Origin: Paenibacillus pectinilyticus
GTDB lineage: Bacteria > Bacillota > Bacilli > Paenibacillales > NBRC-103111
Length of the DNA: 64,000 bases
Direction of reading: 5' to 3'
Assembly (NCBI RefSeq): GCF_001700435.1
Contig: NZ_LYPC01000010.1
Location: 186,001 to 250,000, forward strand
This document shows positions 43,508-52,587 of the stretch, piece by piece. The translations under genes were made by a program, and so were the position numbers. The notes below the pieces were generated by a model that saw only the letters and a program-made list of their open reading frames with translations, did not search any database and was not told the DNA's origin. Position 1 is the first letter of the stretch. Every line of letters starts with the position of its first letter.

Positions 43508-45091
43508 TTATGGAGCACTCGTTAAGAACTGTGCACTTGGGTTTTTGTCAATGGAAGAACGAAGCGCATATTCACTCTCGAATAAGCCAACGTAGTTCCC
43601 TTTCTTATCTTTAACGAGTTGTGAGTTGATACGGAACTTCGCTGGGTCAATTTTATCATCAACGATCCAACGTGCGAACTGATAATTCTGACGCTGCAGA
43701 AGAATATCTACCCCATACTCGGATTTCATCCGATGTTCCAGTACTTCAAATTGGAGTTGACCAACGACACCAAGAATCATGTCCTCGAAGCCAATCGTCG
43801 TGAAGACTTGGATCATCCCTTCTTCGGTTAACTGATCAATCCCTTTGAGGAACTGCTTTTGCTTCAGCGCATTCTTAATGGAAACCTTGCTGAACAGCTC
43901 CGGCGAGAAGGTTGGCAGCTCATCGAAGATGACCTCTTCCCCTTCACTCAGGGAATCGCCAATCCGGAAAATACCTGGGTCGAACAGACCAATGATATCC
44001 CCGGGGAAAGCCTCCTCCACGATATCACGATCTTGCGCTAGGAATTGCTGCGGCTGTGCCAGCTTAATATCTTTGCCAAGACGAACATGCTTCACGGACA
44101 TGCCCCGTTCGAATTTCCCAGAAACGATACGTAGGAAAGCTACACGGTCACGGTGAGCAGGGTTCATATTCGCTTGAATTTTGAACACATAGCCTGAGAA
44201 CTTCTCTCTCGTCGGCTCGATCACACCAGCTGTGCTTGTGCGCGGCTCTGGCTTTGGCGCTAGCTGCAGAAAGTTCTCAAGGAACGTCTGCACCCCGAAG
44301 TTGTTTACCGCACTCCCGAAGAATACAGGCGTCAGCTCACCCTTCATCACTTTTTCCATATCAAAAGGATCCCCAGCCACATCCAGCAGCTCAATATCTC
44401 CGCACAATTGCTTGTGCAGGAATTCGCCAGCGATTTGTTTGACTAATGGATCTTCTACGCCATCCACCTTGCGGACTTCAATATCCTTATGGTCATCCCC
44501 TTGGTAAAGCTCCAACTGGGATTTCCCGCGATCATACACGCCGCAGAACTGCTTGCCTGAACCAATCGGCCAGTTCATCGGATACGAACGAATGCCCAGC
44601 ACTTCCTCTAGCTCTTCTAGAAGCTCAAACGGATCGCGACCCTCACGGTCCAATTTGTTGATGAAGGTGAAAATGGGAATCCCGCGCATTCGGCACACTT
44701 GGAAAAGCTTCTTCGTTTGGGTCTCGACCCCTTTGGCCACGTCAATCAACATCACCGCGCTATCCGCGGCAGTCAGTGTACGATAAGTGTCCTCACTGAA
44801 GTCTTGGTGACCCGGTGTATCCAGAATGTTGACACGGTGCCCTTCATAATCAAACTGCATCACGCTTGACGTTACAGAGATACCACGTTGTTTTTCAATT
44901 TCCATCCAGTCAGATGTAGCATGCTTGCTGGCTTTACGGCCTTTTACCGTTCCTGCAAGGCGGATTGCGCCCCCGAATAAGAGCAGTTTCTCGGTTAACG
45001 TTGTTTTCCCGGCATCCGGGTGAGAAATAATCGCGAACGTCCGTCTTTTAGCGACTTCCGTTTCGAGAAGTTTAGTGAGTTGCGTTTTCAT
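43508..45091 (-). CDS. prfC: Peptide chain release factor 3
   Basis: A 527-residue translational GTPase of normal RF3 length. G1 is SHPDAGKTTLTEKLL, the RF3-specific segment is GRKASKHATSDWMEIEKQRG, G3 is DTPGHQDF and G4 is NKLDR. The later part (VGQLQFEVLEHRMKSEYGVD) is the RF3 C-terminal domain. It recycles RF1/RF2 from the ribosome after termination, using GTP. Single gene with its own terminator. Confidence 0.96.
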   Translation of the reverse strand: MKTQLTKLLETEVAKRRTFAIISHPDAGKTTLTEKLLLFGGAIRLAGTVKGRKASKHATSDWMEIEKQRGISVTSSVMQFDYEGHRVNILDTPGHQDFSEDTYRTLTAADSAVMLIDVAKGVETQTKKLFQVCRMRGIPIFTFINKLDREGRDPFELLEELEEVLGIRSYPMNWPIGSGKQFCGVYDRGKSQLELYQGDDHKDIEVRKVDGVEDPLVKQIAGEFLHKQLCGDIELLDVAGDPFDMEKVMKGELTPVFFGSAVNNFGVQTFLENFLQLAPKPEPRTSTAGVIEPTREKFSGYVFKIQANMNPAHRDRVAFLRIVSGKFERGMSVKHVRLGKDIKLAQPQQFLAQDRDIVEEAFPGDIIGLFDPGIFRIGDSLSEGEEVIFDELPTFSPELFSKVSIKNALKQKQFLKGIDQLTEEGMIQVFTTIGFEDMILGVVGQLQFEVLEHRMKSEYGVDILLQRQNYQFARWIVDDKIDPAKFRINSQLVKDKKGNYVGLFESEYALRSSIDKNPSAQFLTSAP

Positions 45092-45137
45092 GTGTTCGTT
45101 TATTCCCTTCTTCTTTTACATATAGACTTTCTCGGCA

Positions 45138-46211
45138 TCAAACGTGAGCTTTCTCCAGCGGAATGCTCCAGTTCGCTTCTTCAATGAACGTACGGTTGCT
45201 GAATTCCCTGCCGCGCACCACGACTTTATCCGCAAATACTTGAACATAGATTCCCTGCGCTTTATTCTTCGCATCTTGCTGATAAGCGCGGTTAAGCGTC
45301 CTACCGACGGAGGAATTATGGAAAAAATGGAACGTTTCCTGAACATAATGCGGTGTCCCATTCTGGAAATCCTGGTGGCGATGGCCGCAGAAGACGAAAA
45401 CATTTTTGTAAGACTTTAACGTCTCTCTGAACTGGATCGCTCGAATGAGCTGGTGTGTCGCACCATCAGTGCCAATCGGCGGCAGAGGCTGATGCGTCAT
45501 AACAAATAGCGGCCTTCCTGGCTTATATAAAAGGCTGGTTCTTTCTTTGAACCAAGCCATTTGTTCATCTGAGTACCATGCGCCTTCACCCACTTCGGGC
45601 TTCTCTTGCACATAAGCTTCTTGCGATAACAGTAGGATCGAGTGTCCATTCGTTGTAAAATCATTATAAATGGTATTATAGCTCATAAAATGCTTGAACT
45701 GATCTCGGCTTAATGCATCATTCTTGCCATTCGGGACAGCATCTTGATCCCAAGCGTTCGCTTTGTTAATCCAGATGGTGTAATAATCGTGATTTCCCAT
45801 GTTCGCATGAACGGGAGGCAGCTTATAACTGCTCAATATGCTGCGCAATTCCTTATAATCGCGTTCTGTTCCAGTATCCGTCAAATCCCCTGTCAACATA
45901 ATCGCATCCACGGGACCATCGAAATGAGTCACATCATCCAGCGCTTGGCGCAGCTTCTTGATGGTTTGGGGATCACCCGACGTCACATGTAAATCGCTTA
46001 GGATAAAAAAGGACATCAAGGGTCCAAGAGGCAAAGGTTCCTCCGAGGGCTCTGCCGTAGCTTGGGGAGGCTCTGGACTGCCTGCTGGCGCAATAGCTGG
46101 CTGACCTTCCTGAATGAATTTCTTCTTCACCAGCACACTAAACCATGCACTTAATCCTACTAAAACAACCCCAATGGCGAGCAGCCATCGCACAAACGCT
46201 CTTCGTGACAT
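45138..46211 (-). CDS. Membrane-anchored calcineurin-type metallophosphoesterase
   Basis: A 357-residue protein: one N-terminal helix (residues 8-27, preceded by SRRAF), a Pro/Glu/Ala-rich linker, then the metallophosphatase domain outside the membrane. Metal motifs are FILSDLHVTSGD, MLTGDLTDTG, NMGNHDYY, MTHQPLPP and FCGHRHQDF, all intact. It would hydrolyse a phosphomonoester or diester at the cell surface; the substrate is unknown. It lies just upstream of prfC (46 bp) on the same strand. Confidence 0.87.
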   Translation of the reverse strand: MSRRAFVRWLLAIGVVLVGLSAWFSVLVKKKFIQEGQPAIAPAGSPEPPQATAEPSEEPLPLGPLMSFFILSDLHVTSGDPQTIKKLRQALDDVTHFDGPVDAIMLTGDLTDTGTERDYKELRSILSSYKLPPVHANMGNHDYYTIWINKANAWDQDAVPNGKNDALSRDQFKHFMSYNTIYNDFTTNGHSILLLSQEAYVQEKPEVGEGAWYSDEQMAWFKERTSLLYKPGRPLFVMTHQPLPPIGTDGATHQLIRAIQFRETLKSYKNVFVFCGHRHQDFQNGTPHYVQETFHFFHNSSVGRTLNRAYQQDAKNKAQGIYVQVFADKVVVRGREFSNRTFIEEANWSIPLEKAHV

Positions 46212-46351
46212 CGATGCACCTCAAGTGTATTAATTGGCAAAATAGCTTTATGATCTAGTATACCACAAATAAAGGCGTTATAAGATGTCCCGTATGTGGA
46301 ATGGATACAATCAAAATTATGATGTGAAATATATAAATTCTATAACTTAAA

Positions 46352-46383
46352 AAATCCAACAGGCCGCATGGGCCTGCTGGATA
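46352..46383 (-). terminator. Terminator of zwf
   Basis: ATCCAGCAGGCCC and GGCCTGTTGGAT pair on the minus strand around GCAT-type loop bases, followed by TTTTTTAAG. It lies 14 bases after the stop codon. Confidence 0.88.
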
Positions 46384-46396
46384 AGCTACCGAATAT

Positions 46397-47932
46397 TTAA
46401 GCCAATACGGTTGTTTTCTGAATAGCTTCCCAATCGACTTCCCCTTCATTTTGACCGTTAATCGGCCACCACTTGAACCCATCATCGCTCAGAAGCTTCG
46501 ACGCTTCTTCAGGACCCCATGAGCCCGCAGGGTAGTGCTTCAGATCTTCCGTCTGTTCGGCCCAAGCAGCTGCTATGCGGTCCACATAAGACCAAGCAAG
46601 CGCAACTTCATCCCAACGTGTAAAGTAGGTGGAATCTCCGCGTGTCGCATCATACAGCAAACGCTCATAAGCCTCAGGCGTATTGATCCCGATCTGACAG
46701 CTTTGGCAGAAATCCATCGCTACTGGTACGATTACACCTTCTGAACCAGGCTGCTTCGCGTTCATTTTCAAATAGATGCCTTCCATCGGATTCACACGGA
46801 ATACAAGTAAGTTAGGCTCTAACTCATGCTTTTTAGCCAAATAGACGTTGTTCGGGATGTTCTTGAACTCCACCACAACTTCTGTTGTTTTGACCGGCAG
46901 TCTTTTCCCCGTACGAATGTAGAACGGCACTCCCGCCCAGCGGAAATTATCCACGTGTACACGCGCTGCGAAATACGTTTCTGTGGTTGATTGCGGGTTC
47001 ACGTTGTCCTCTTCACGGTATGCTGGCAACGCTTTGCCTTTGGCAGAGCCCTCAGCGTACTGACCGCGAATGACATTCGCACGCACATCATTGCCGTCTT
47101 CAAACAGACGCAAGGAGCGCAGCACCTTCACCTTCTCATCGCGGATATCTTCCGGATGCAAGCGGCTTGGCGGCTCCATCGCCATCATCATCAGCATTTG
47201 CAGCATATGATTCTGACCCATATCACGAAGGGCACCCGAGTGGTCATAGTAGCCACCGCGCTCTTCAACCCCGACCGTTTCACTAAGTGTGATCTGGATG
47301 TTAGCTATGTATTTATTATTCCAAAGCGGCTCGAAGAATGCATTCGCGAAACGAACGAACTCGATATTTTGCACCATTTCTTTGCCAAGGTAATGATCGA
47401 TACGGTAAATATCTTTCTCTTCGAACACTTGACGAAGTTGTCCATTCAGGCGCTCAGCCGATGGCAGATCGTAACCGAAAGGTTTTTCGATAACAAGGCG
47501 ATGCCAGCCTTTTGTTTTGAGCAAGCCGCCTTCGCTTAAATTGTACGATACATTGCCGAACAATTCAGGCGCCAGAGCTAAATAGAACAGACGGTTCCCG
47601 CCCGTTTGGTATTTCTCATCCAACTTAGCCGTCAGGTCATTCAGTTCATGGAACCCATCCACATTATTAATGTCGAGTGACATATATTCAAACCGCTGAG
47701 CAAATTGCTCCCATTCCGCCGCATCCGTATTTTTGTAACGAGCAAAATCCTGAATCGAATTCTTCACGTCTTCGCGGAATTGCTCATTCGTACGCGGTCT
47801 GCGTGCCAGACCTACAACTGCAAAATTGTCACCCAGTTTGCCTTCGCGGTACAGGCTATAAAAGGCTGGAAACAGCTTTCTTTTCGCTAAATCCCCCGTT
47901 GCCCCGAAAATATAAAACACAGCTCCACTCAT
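46397..47932 (-). CDS. zwf: Glucose-6-phosphate 1-dehydrogenase
   Basis: A 511-residue enzyme of normal length. The NADP site is FGATGDLAKRKLFPA (residues 9-23), the substrate-binding and catalytic motif is RIDHYLGKEMVQNI, and EKPFGYDLPSA and GKRLPVKTTE are further conserved parts. It oxidises glucose 6-phosphate to 6-phosphogluconolactone, the entry to the pentose phosphate pathway. Monocistronic here. The ribosome-binding site (GAAAG) is weak. Confidence 0.96.
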   Translation of the reverse strand: MSGAVFYIFGATGDLAKRKLFPAFYSLYREGKLGDNFAVVGLARRPRTNEQFREDVKNSIQDFARYKNTDAAEWEQFAQRFEYMSLDINNVDGFHELNDLTAKLDEKYQTGGNRLFYLALAPELFGNVSYNLSEGGLLKTKGWHRLVIEKPFGYDLPSAERLNGQLRQVFEEKDIYRIDHYLGKEMVQNIEFVRFANAFFEPLWNNKYIANIQITLSETVGVEERGGYYDHSGALRDMGQNHMLQMLMMMAMEPPSRLHPEDIRDEKVKVLRSLRLFEDGNDVRANVIRGQYAEGSAKGKALPAYREEDNVNPQSTTETYFAARVHVDNFRWAGVPFYIRTGKRLPVKTTEVVVEFKNIPNNVYLAKKHELEPNLLVFRVNPMEGIYLKMNAKQPGSEGVIVPVAMDFCQSCQIGINTPEAYERLLYDATRGDSTYFTRWDEVALAWSYVDRIAAAWAEQTEDLKHYPAGSWGPEEASKLLSDDGFKWWPINGQNEGEVDWEAIQKTTVLA

Positions 47933-48122
47933 CTATGCATCATTCTTTCTCTATTAGAATTAGTTAATATGCTTAGCATACCTAAAATTGTCAAGCTATT
48001 CAACTTTTCTACGTACTTTCTTCCATAACTTTTTCTTATAAGAAACTAGACATTCGTCTATACCGATGTGCAAGGCCTGGCATAGGCTAACAGTACATAC
48101 CCACACGGAGGTGCCTCATCCC

Positions 48123-48485
48123 ATGCAAGCCTTTCACCCCATCACTGAAAAAACGTGCAGAAGCCTTGTCGGAAAGCCTGTTCTACTGGTTTTGAATAAT
48201 GGTGTTGAACTCGCTGGAATCGTCAGTCGCATTGAGAAAAACAAGCTAATTTTGAATGACAGCCCACAAGCTAAACTCAATTCGACTCCCAAGTCAACGA
48301 AAACCACGATAGCTAAAAAAGGAAAGAAACAGCCCGTCCAGCGGGATATGCCAACATCAGCGGAAAGCACCGAGCAGCTTTCTTCCTTCGGTCTTCCCCT
48401 CTTTGGAGGCCCTGCACCCGCACCTAGACCAACAGGTCCTGTGGATATTCAAATTGACTACATTGCGGCGCTGTTCAGTGAATGA
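48123..48485 (+). CDS. Hypothetical protein with Sm/SH3-like N-terminal segment
   Basis: A 120-residue protein starting at ATG 48123, nine bases after GGAGGTG; an upstream in-frame start lacks a signal. The first 50 residues (VGKPVLLVLNNGVELAGIVS, then KNKLILND) look like a small beta-barrel of the Sm/SH3 type. A basic, Thr/Lys-rich linker and a C-terminal PRPTGPVDIQIDYIAALF follow. I do not recognise the family. It is followed by a strong terminator. Confidence 0.65.
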   Translation: MQAFHPITEKTCRSLVGKPVLLVLNNGVELAGIVSRIEKNKLILNDSPQAKLNSTPKSTKTTIAKKGKKQPVQRDMPTSAESTEQLSSFGLPLFGGPAPAPRPTGPVDIQIDYIAALFSE

Positions 48486-48490
48486 ATACA

Positions 48491-48528
48491 AAGGCTGTGG
48501 ATTCAGCTCATCTACAGCCCTTTTTTTC
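48491..48528 (+). terminator. Terminator after the hypothetical gene
   Basis: GGCTGTGGA and TCTACAGCC form the stem, followed by TTTTTTT. It also lies at the 3' end of the convergent GNAT gene. Confidence 0.88.
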
Positions 48529-48973
48529 AACGCCTAATTTTCTTACTCATACGGTAACAGCTCAGTTCGGGTACATACGAATCAATCTCATAGCCCCTTT
48601 TGGTATAAAACCGAATCGCTTTCGGGTTGCTATCATCGACAAAGAGCTCGACGGTACGGCAGCGCTCACTTAATCCGTAATCTTCAGCCATCTTCATCAG
48701 CGAATGTCCCAAACCCTTCCCCTGTTCGCGTGCGTCCACAGCAAGCATATCAATGAAGAGCACATTTGATTTGCGCATGACGGAAATGAAGCCGTAAGGC
48801 TTCTTATATCCTTTAGCCATAACGAATGTTTTATTCCCGTTTAATCGCTTACGAATCTCAGCAAAGGTGACCGAGTTCTCCGAAGCATACATTCTGGAAA
48901 ATGGAACTAATTGCTCGACAACTAATCGGTATATAGCAGCGTCGTCAATAGTAGACAAACGTTTGCGAATCAC
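48527..48973 (-). CDS. GNAT-family N-acetyltransferase
   Basis: A 148-residue acetyltransferase from GTG 48973 (GGAGG nine bases upstream). The acetyl-CoA-binding motif is VDAREQGKGLGHSLMKMAED, preceded by strand KSNVLFIDML and followed by VELFVDDSNPKAIRFYTKRG. The substrate cannot be inferred. It is convergent with the hypothetical gene upstream of the terminator at 48491. Confidence 0.87.
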   Translation of the reverse strand: MIRKRLSTIDDAAIYRLVVEQLVPFSRMYASENSVTFAEIRKRLNGNKTFVMAKGYKKPYGFISVMRKSNVLFIDMLAVDAREQGKGLGHSLMKMAEDYGLSERCRTVELFVDDSNPKAIRFYTKRGYEIDSYVPELSCYRMSKKIRR

Positions 48974-49103
48974 ATGGCACCGCCTCCACAAGAAGCAATA
49001 ATGCTATCTTATGTCAGTTCACCTGCAATTGACCCCCCAAGTACCAATTTACCCCAGTCTACGCAAGTGATATACTTAACGTATGTGAAATGAGGTGACT
49101 TTC

Positions 49104-49832
49104 ATGATTAATGCCTATCCATCCATCATGGCTGTGAACAGATACCAAACCCACAAGGACTATTATCGTGTTGGCGCAGTAAGTGCTGTATCCGGCGGCA
49201 AAACGAATACGATTCGCAGAATGCTGGATCTTCCTTATGAAGAGCTCGCTTACAAACAGTTCGCTCAAGCGGCGGCCAAAGATGTATCGCAATTCGTCAA
49301 ATCTGCACAGACGGTCAAGCAATCGGCTCAGACCTTGATTACGACGAGCTCTAATTTAACTTCCAATTCTACTGCGTTACCCGCCTCCAGTTCGGCAGAA
49401 GATCAGCAAGCAGCTCTCACCCAGAAGATACAAGACTTTATTCAAACATATAATGACTTTCAGGATCAGTTAGTCGGCACACCTGATTTAGTGAACAGTG
49501 CATTCCTTCAAGGTTTGGAAGTCGCTGCTAAGCCCCTCTCCCTGAAGCAACTTGGGATTACGAAGCAGGATACTGGGCAACTCGGCTTAGATGTGGATAC
49601 ACTCGTTGGCCAGATGAAGAGTCAAGTTAGTGCCGTCTCTACGAGTTTAAACCACTTAACCAGCTTTGCCAGCTCTCTCGTGAACACGATTAATCGGATG
49701 CAGCAGCTGCCATCCGCTTCATTTTTCCAATTGTCTTCATCACCATTGAAGCCATATGGACAGTATCAATCGCAACTACAGTCGTATTTGCCGGTTCCGA
49801 TGCGCGGCATTTTGTTGGATGCGAAGATGTGA
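49104..49832 (+). CDS. Hypothetical helical protein with FliD-like composition
   Basis: A 242-residue protein from ATG 49104 (GAGGTG six bases upstream). After 60 residues rich in basic and aromatic residues come Ser/Thr/Gln-rich helices (VKQSAQTLITTSSNLTS, IQDFIQTYNDFQDQLV, LDVDTLVGQMKSQVSAV). The heptad pattern and FxxxYNDF-type words recall flagellar hook-cap protein FliD, but there is no flagellar gene nearby and the length is half. No signal peptide. Treated as unknown. Confidence 0.65.
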   Translation: MINAYPSIMAVNRYQTHKDYYRVGAVSAVSGGKTNTIRRMLDLPYEELAYKQFAQAAAKDVSQFVKSAQTVKQSAQTLITTSSNLTSNSTALPASSSAEDQQAALTQKIQDFIQTYNDFQDQLVGTPDLVNSAFLQGLEVAAKPLSLKQLGITKQDTGQLGLDVDTLVGQMKSQVSAVSTSLNHLTSFASSLVNTINRMQQLPSASFFQLSSSPLKPYGQYQSQLQSYLPVPMRGILLDAKM

Positions 49833-49859
49833 GACCGCAGTAAAATCAATTCAGTTATG

Positions 49860-49894
49860 AGGCCTTGGTCCTGAATCTCATCGGGCCAAGGCCT
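49860..49894 (+). terminator. Terminator after the helical hypothetical gene
   Basis: AGGCCTTGG and CCAAGGCCT form a 9-bp perfect stem with a short T-run (TTTCC). Confidence 0.7.
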
Positions 49895-49917
49895 TTCCGG
49901 CGTTACCCTACATATTG

Positions 49918-49948
49918 TTGAAATAGAAACAAAGATTTATTATATAAT
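49918..49948 (+). promoter_or_regulatory. marR promoter with GAAACAAAG element
   Basis: A -35-like TTGAAA at 49918 and TATATA/TATAAT at 49941-49948. Between them lies GAAACAAAG (49926-49934), the same word that flanks the promoter of the efflux gene downstream. This suggests autoregulation. Confidence 0.55.
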
Positions 49949-49982
49949 AGGGGTAATGCACCAACGGGTGGGAGGACAGGCC

Positions 49983-50450
49983 ATGAACAAAGAAGATCAG
50001 GTCTTAAAGGGTCTAAGGGACTTATACAACAGGATTGTTTGGCTTAATAAAGATAAGATGGAAGAGAGTCTTAAGGGGTATACGTCTACTGAGGTACACT
50101 GCATAGAATACATTGAAAAAAATATAGATTCCAACGTGACTAAACTTGCAGAGTTTTTCTATATGACTCGCGGCGCCATTAGTAAATTAACAAAGAAACT
50201 CATAGAAAAAGGCCTCATCGAGAGCTACCAGAAGTCGGATAACAAGAAAGAAATCTATTTTAAGCTTACGGAGCAAGGGAAAGTCATTTATAACATTCAT
50301 GAGGACCTGCACCAAGAGTTTCAAGAGCGGGATAAAGCTGTATTCGAACAGATTACCGAGGAACAATATGACAGTATGCTTAGCTTCGTGGACAAGTATT
50401 GCAAGCATTTGGATGCAGAAATAAAGAAAGTGGGTATAGATAGTAAGTAG
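49983..50450 (+). CDS. MarR-family regulator of the adjacent efflux gene
   Basis: A 155-residue regulator from ATG 49983 (GGGAGG seven bases upstream). The winged helix reads SNVTKLAEFFYMTRGAISKL, then TKKLIEKGLIESYQKSDNKK. The C-terminal helices form the dimer arm. It lies just upstream of an MFS gene with its own promoter; the two promoters share a GAAACAAA element, so it likely represses both and is released by a toxic ligand. Confidence 0.87.
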   Translation: MNKEDQVLKGLRDLYNRIVWLNKDKMEESLKGYTSTEVHCIEYIEKNIDSNVTKLAEFFYMTRGAISKLTKKLIEKGLIESYQKSDNKKEIYFKLTEQGKVIYNIHEDLHQEFQERDKAVFEQITEEQYDSMLSFVDKYCKHLDAEIKKVGIDSK

Positions 50451-50487
50451 CAATCCAATCCATATGAATATGAAAATGAATCCATAG

Positions 50488-50522
50488 GCAGCTGGTCTCA
50501 ATTGAGATTGGGCTGCTTTTTT
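50488..50522 (+). terminator. Terminator between marR and the MFS gene
   Basis: GCAGC and GCTGC with an inner TCTCAATTGAGA palindrome, followed by TTTTTTA. It separates the two transcripts. Confidence 0.75.
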
Positions 50523-50537
50523 ATTGCTGTAAATTTG

Positions 50538-50578
50538 TTGACAAGGAAACAAAATTGCGATACGATGACTTTGTTTCC
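50538..50578 (+). promoter_or_regulatory. Promoter of the MFS efflux gene with MarR-type operator
   Basis: A -35 TTGACA (50538-50543) and a -10 TACGAT (50561-50566), 17 bp apart. The inverted repeat GGAAACAAA (50545) and TTTGTTTCC (50570) brackets the -10 region, so a bound dimer pair would block RNA polymerase. Confidence 0.75.
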
Positions 50579-50617
50579 AAGGAATCAATACCATCACCTT
50601 TTAGGAGAGAACATCCA

Positions 50618-51859
50618 ATGCCCCTAATTAAATCACAAAGCAACCATGATCCGAACTCCGAACAAACCGTTGATAAACATGCTTTACTATTCGGTCTTAT
50701 CTCGGTGTTTCTTTGCGGTATCGGCTTTAGTATCATAGCACCTGTCGTCCCCTTCTTAGTACAGCCTTATATTAGCTTTCCAGGAGAACAAGCAATCGTT
50801 GTTACCCTGTTGACTTCTGTTTATGCCGTCTGCGTGTTTTTTGCAGCCCCCGTTCTTGGAGCTTTGAGCGACAAATATGGCCGTCGCCCCTTGCTCTTAA
50901 TCTGCCTATTGGGTTCTGCCATCGGGTACTTCGTTTTTGGCATAGGCGGCGCGCTATGGGTCCTATTTGCTGGGCGCATCATCGAAGGGGTAACAGGCGG
51001 GAGCATAAGCACGATCTTCGCCTATTTCGCAGACATCATTCCTCCAGCACAGCGAACCAAATACTTTGGATGGGTGAGTGCCGTTGTCGGTGTAGGCACT
51101 GTCATTGGTCCAACACTAGGCGGATTACTTGCCAAGTTTAGCTATACTGCACCCCTGTATTTTGGAGCAATCATCACATTAGTGAATGTTGTTTATGGCC
51201 TCTTTTATATGCCTGAGAGTCTTGGCAAGACGAACAGACTGAAAGAGATTTCCTTTGTACGACTGAATCCATTTACACAACTTGCCAACCTGCTTTCCAC
51301 GAAAAACTTAAAGAGGTTACTGATCTCAGCGTTCTTACTGTGGATCCCCAACGGATCACTACAAGCCGTTTTCTCACAATTTACAATGGATACTTTCAGT
51401 TGGAAGCCTGCCCTAATCGGACTTATGTTTTCAATTATGGGCATCCAAGACATCGTTTCACAGGGGTTCATCATGCCCAAGCTCTTGATAAAACTTTCTG
51501 ATAAACAGATTGCAATTGTTGGCATGGTTGCAGAAATTATAGGCTACTGCCTTATTGCGCTATCAGCTCTGTTCACCTTCTATCCGCTATTAATCGCTGG
51601 CATGTTTATCTTCGGTTTCGGTGATTCGATCTTTGGGCCTTCCTTCAATGGGATGCTCTCCAAGTCTGTCGATGCTAGTGAACAAGGAAGAATTCAAGGA
51701 GGCAGCCAATCCATTCAGGCTTTAGCAAGAATGATTGGACCTATCATTGGAGGTCAAATCTATGTATCATTTGGTCATGCCGCACCCGCTTTTATGGGTA
51801 TGATCCTCATAGCCGCGGCAATTCCGGTTTTGTATAAGCGAGTTGCGCACGTAAATTGA
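50618..51859 (+). CDS. MFS multidrug/tetracycline-type efflux transporter
   Basis: A 413-residue, 12-helix exporter of the DHA1 type from ATG 50618 (TAGGAGA ten bases upstream). The loop 2-3 motif is GALSDKYGRRPLLL, and motif C in helix 5 is VVGVGTVIGPTLGGLLAKF, typical of drug:H+ antiporters. Sequence style is close to TetA-like exporters, but the substrate is unknown. It is controlled by the preceding MarR gene. Confidence 0.87.
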   Translation: MPLIKSQSNHDPNSEQTVDKHALLFGLISVFLCGIGFSIIAPVVPFLVQPYISFPGEQAIVVTLLTSVYAVCVFFAAPVLGALSDKYGRRPLLLICLLGSAIGYFVFGIGGALWVLFAGRIIEGVTGGSISTIFAYFADIIPPAQRTKYFGWVSAVVGVGTVIGPTLGGLLAKFSYTAPLYFGAIITLVNVVYGLFYMPESLGKTNRLKEISFVRLNPFTQLANLLSTKNLKRLLISAFLLWIPNGSLQAVFSQFTMDTFSWKPALIGLMFSIMGIQDIVSQGFIMPKLLIKLSDKQIAIVGMVAEIIGYCLIALSALFTFYPLLIAGMFIFGFGDSIFGPSFNGMLSKSVDASEQGRIQGGSQSIQALARMIGPIIGGQIYVSFGHAAPAFMGMILIAAAIPVLYKRVAHVN

Positions 51860-51977
51860 GAAAAACTTCTATCGAAGTACTTCGAGGATGTGCGACCGCG
51901 TTTTATAGGTAGTTTTTATCGCCAATTATCAAGTCGTTTTCGGGAACCGAAAACTTATACTTTCTAATGTGGTAAAG

Positions 51978-52016
51978 AAAAGGAGCTAAGCGCGAACAAT
52001 GCGCTTAGCTCCTTTT
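51978..52016. terminator. Bidirectional terminator between the MFS gene and lepB
   Basis: A perfect 16-bp stem (AAAAGGAGCTAAGCGC with GCGCTTAGCTCCTTTT) around a 7-base loop. It serves the convergent efflux and lepB transcripts. Confidence 0.92.
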
Positions 52017-52019
52017 ACA

Positions 52020-52568
52020 CTAAAACAACTTTTTACCTAGTACATGGTCAATCGGGATGAACCCAATCACACGGCTATCCATGCTGTTATTCCGATTATC
52101 CCCCATCACGAAAATATGATCGGCGGGAACGGTCCACTTTTTGTTGCCATTCGCTCGCATTTCTTCGTTAATGTAGGTCTCATTTAACAGTTCCCCGTTG
52201 CGATACATCTGATTATCCTTCAGCTCAAGTTGATCGCCTGGTTTGCCAATCACTCGCTTAATCCATACATGCTTATCATCGCCGCGGACGAATAAGCTAA
52301 GTAAGGGGCTGTCCATCAAATCATTTTTAAACGTACGCTTCAGGTCAACCCTAGAGTCGATAATGACAATATCTTCGTAGTTGGGTTCGTAATGAAAAGT
52401 ATGCGAAAGCTTGGATACATACACACGTTGACTGTCGTGTAACGTCGGATCCATCGAATGTCCGCTAACTCGCGTCGATTGGAACACGAATACGCCGAGA
52501 AACACGACGATAACAAAGGAAATCGCGATGGAACCAAACCAGCTCCATATCTGTTTGACTACATTCAA
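52020..52568 (-). CDS. lepB: Signal peptidase I
   Basis: A 182-residue type I signal peptidase of the Bacillota single-anchor kind. It has an N-terminal helix (residues 11-30), the catalytic Ser38 in VSGHSMDPTL, the catalytic Lys in VWIKRVIGKPGD, and the conserved VMGDNRNNSMDSR box. It removes signal peptides on the outer face of the membrane. TTG start at 52568 behind GAGGGAG. It is the last gene of the lia-type operon, 20 bp after liaR, which may couple secretion capacity to envelope stress. Confidence 0.94.
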   Translation of the reverse strand: MNVVKQIWSWFGSIAISFVIVVFLGVFVFQSTRVSGHSMDPTLHDSQRVYVSKLSHTFHYEPNYEDIVIIDSRVDLKRTFKNDLMDSPLLSLFVRGDDKHVWIKRVIGKPGDQLELKDNQMYRNGELLNETYINEEMRANGNKKWTVPADHIFVMGDNRNNSMDSRVIGFIPIDHVLGKKLF

Positions 52569-52587
52569 TTCGTATCGCTCCCTCGTG

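Noticed and set aside
46991..47539. 182-residue plus-strand reading frame inside zwf
   Set aside because: Zwf is full length with intact motifs on the other strand; the shadow lacks a start signal.
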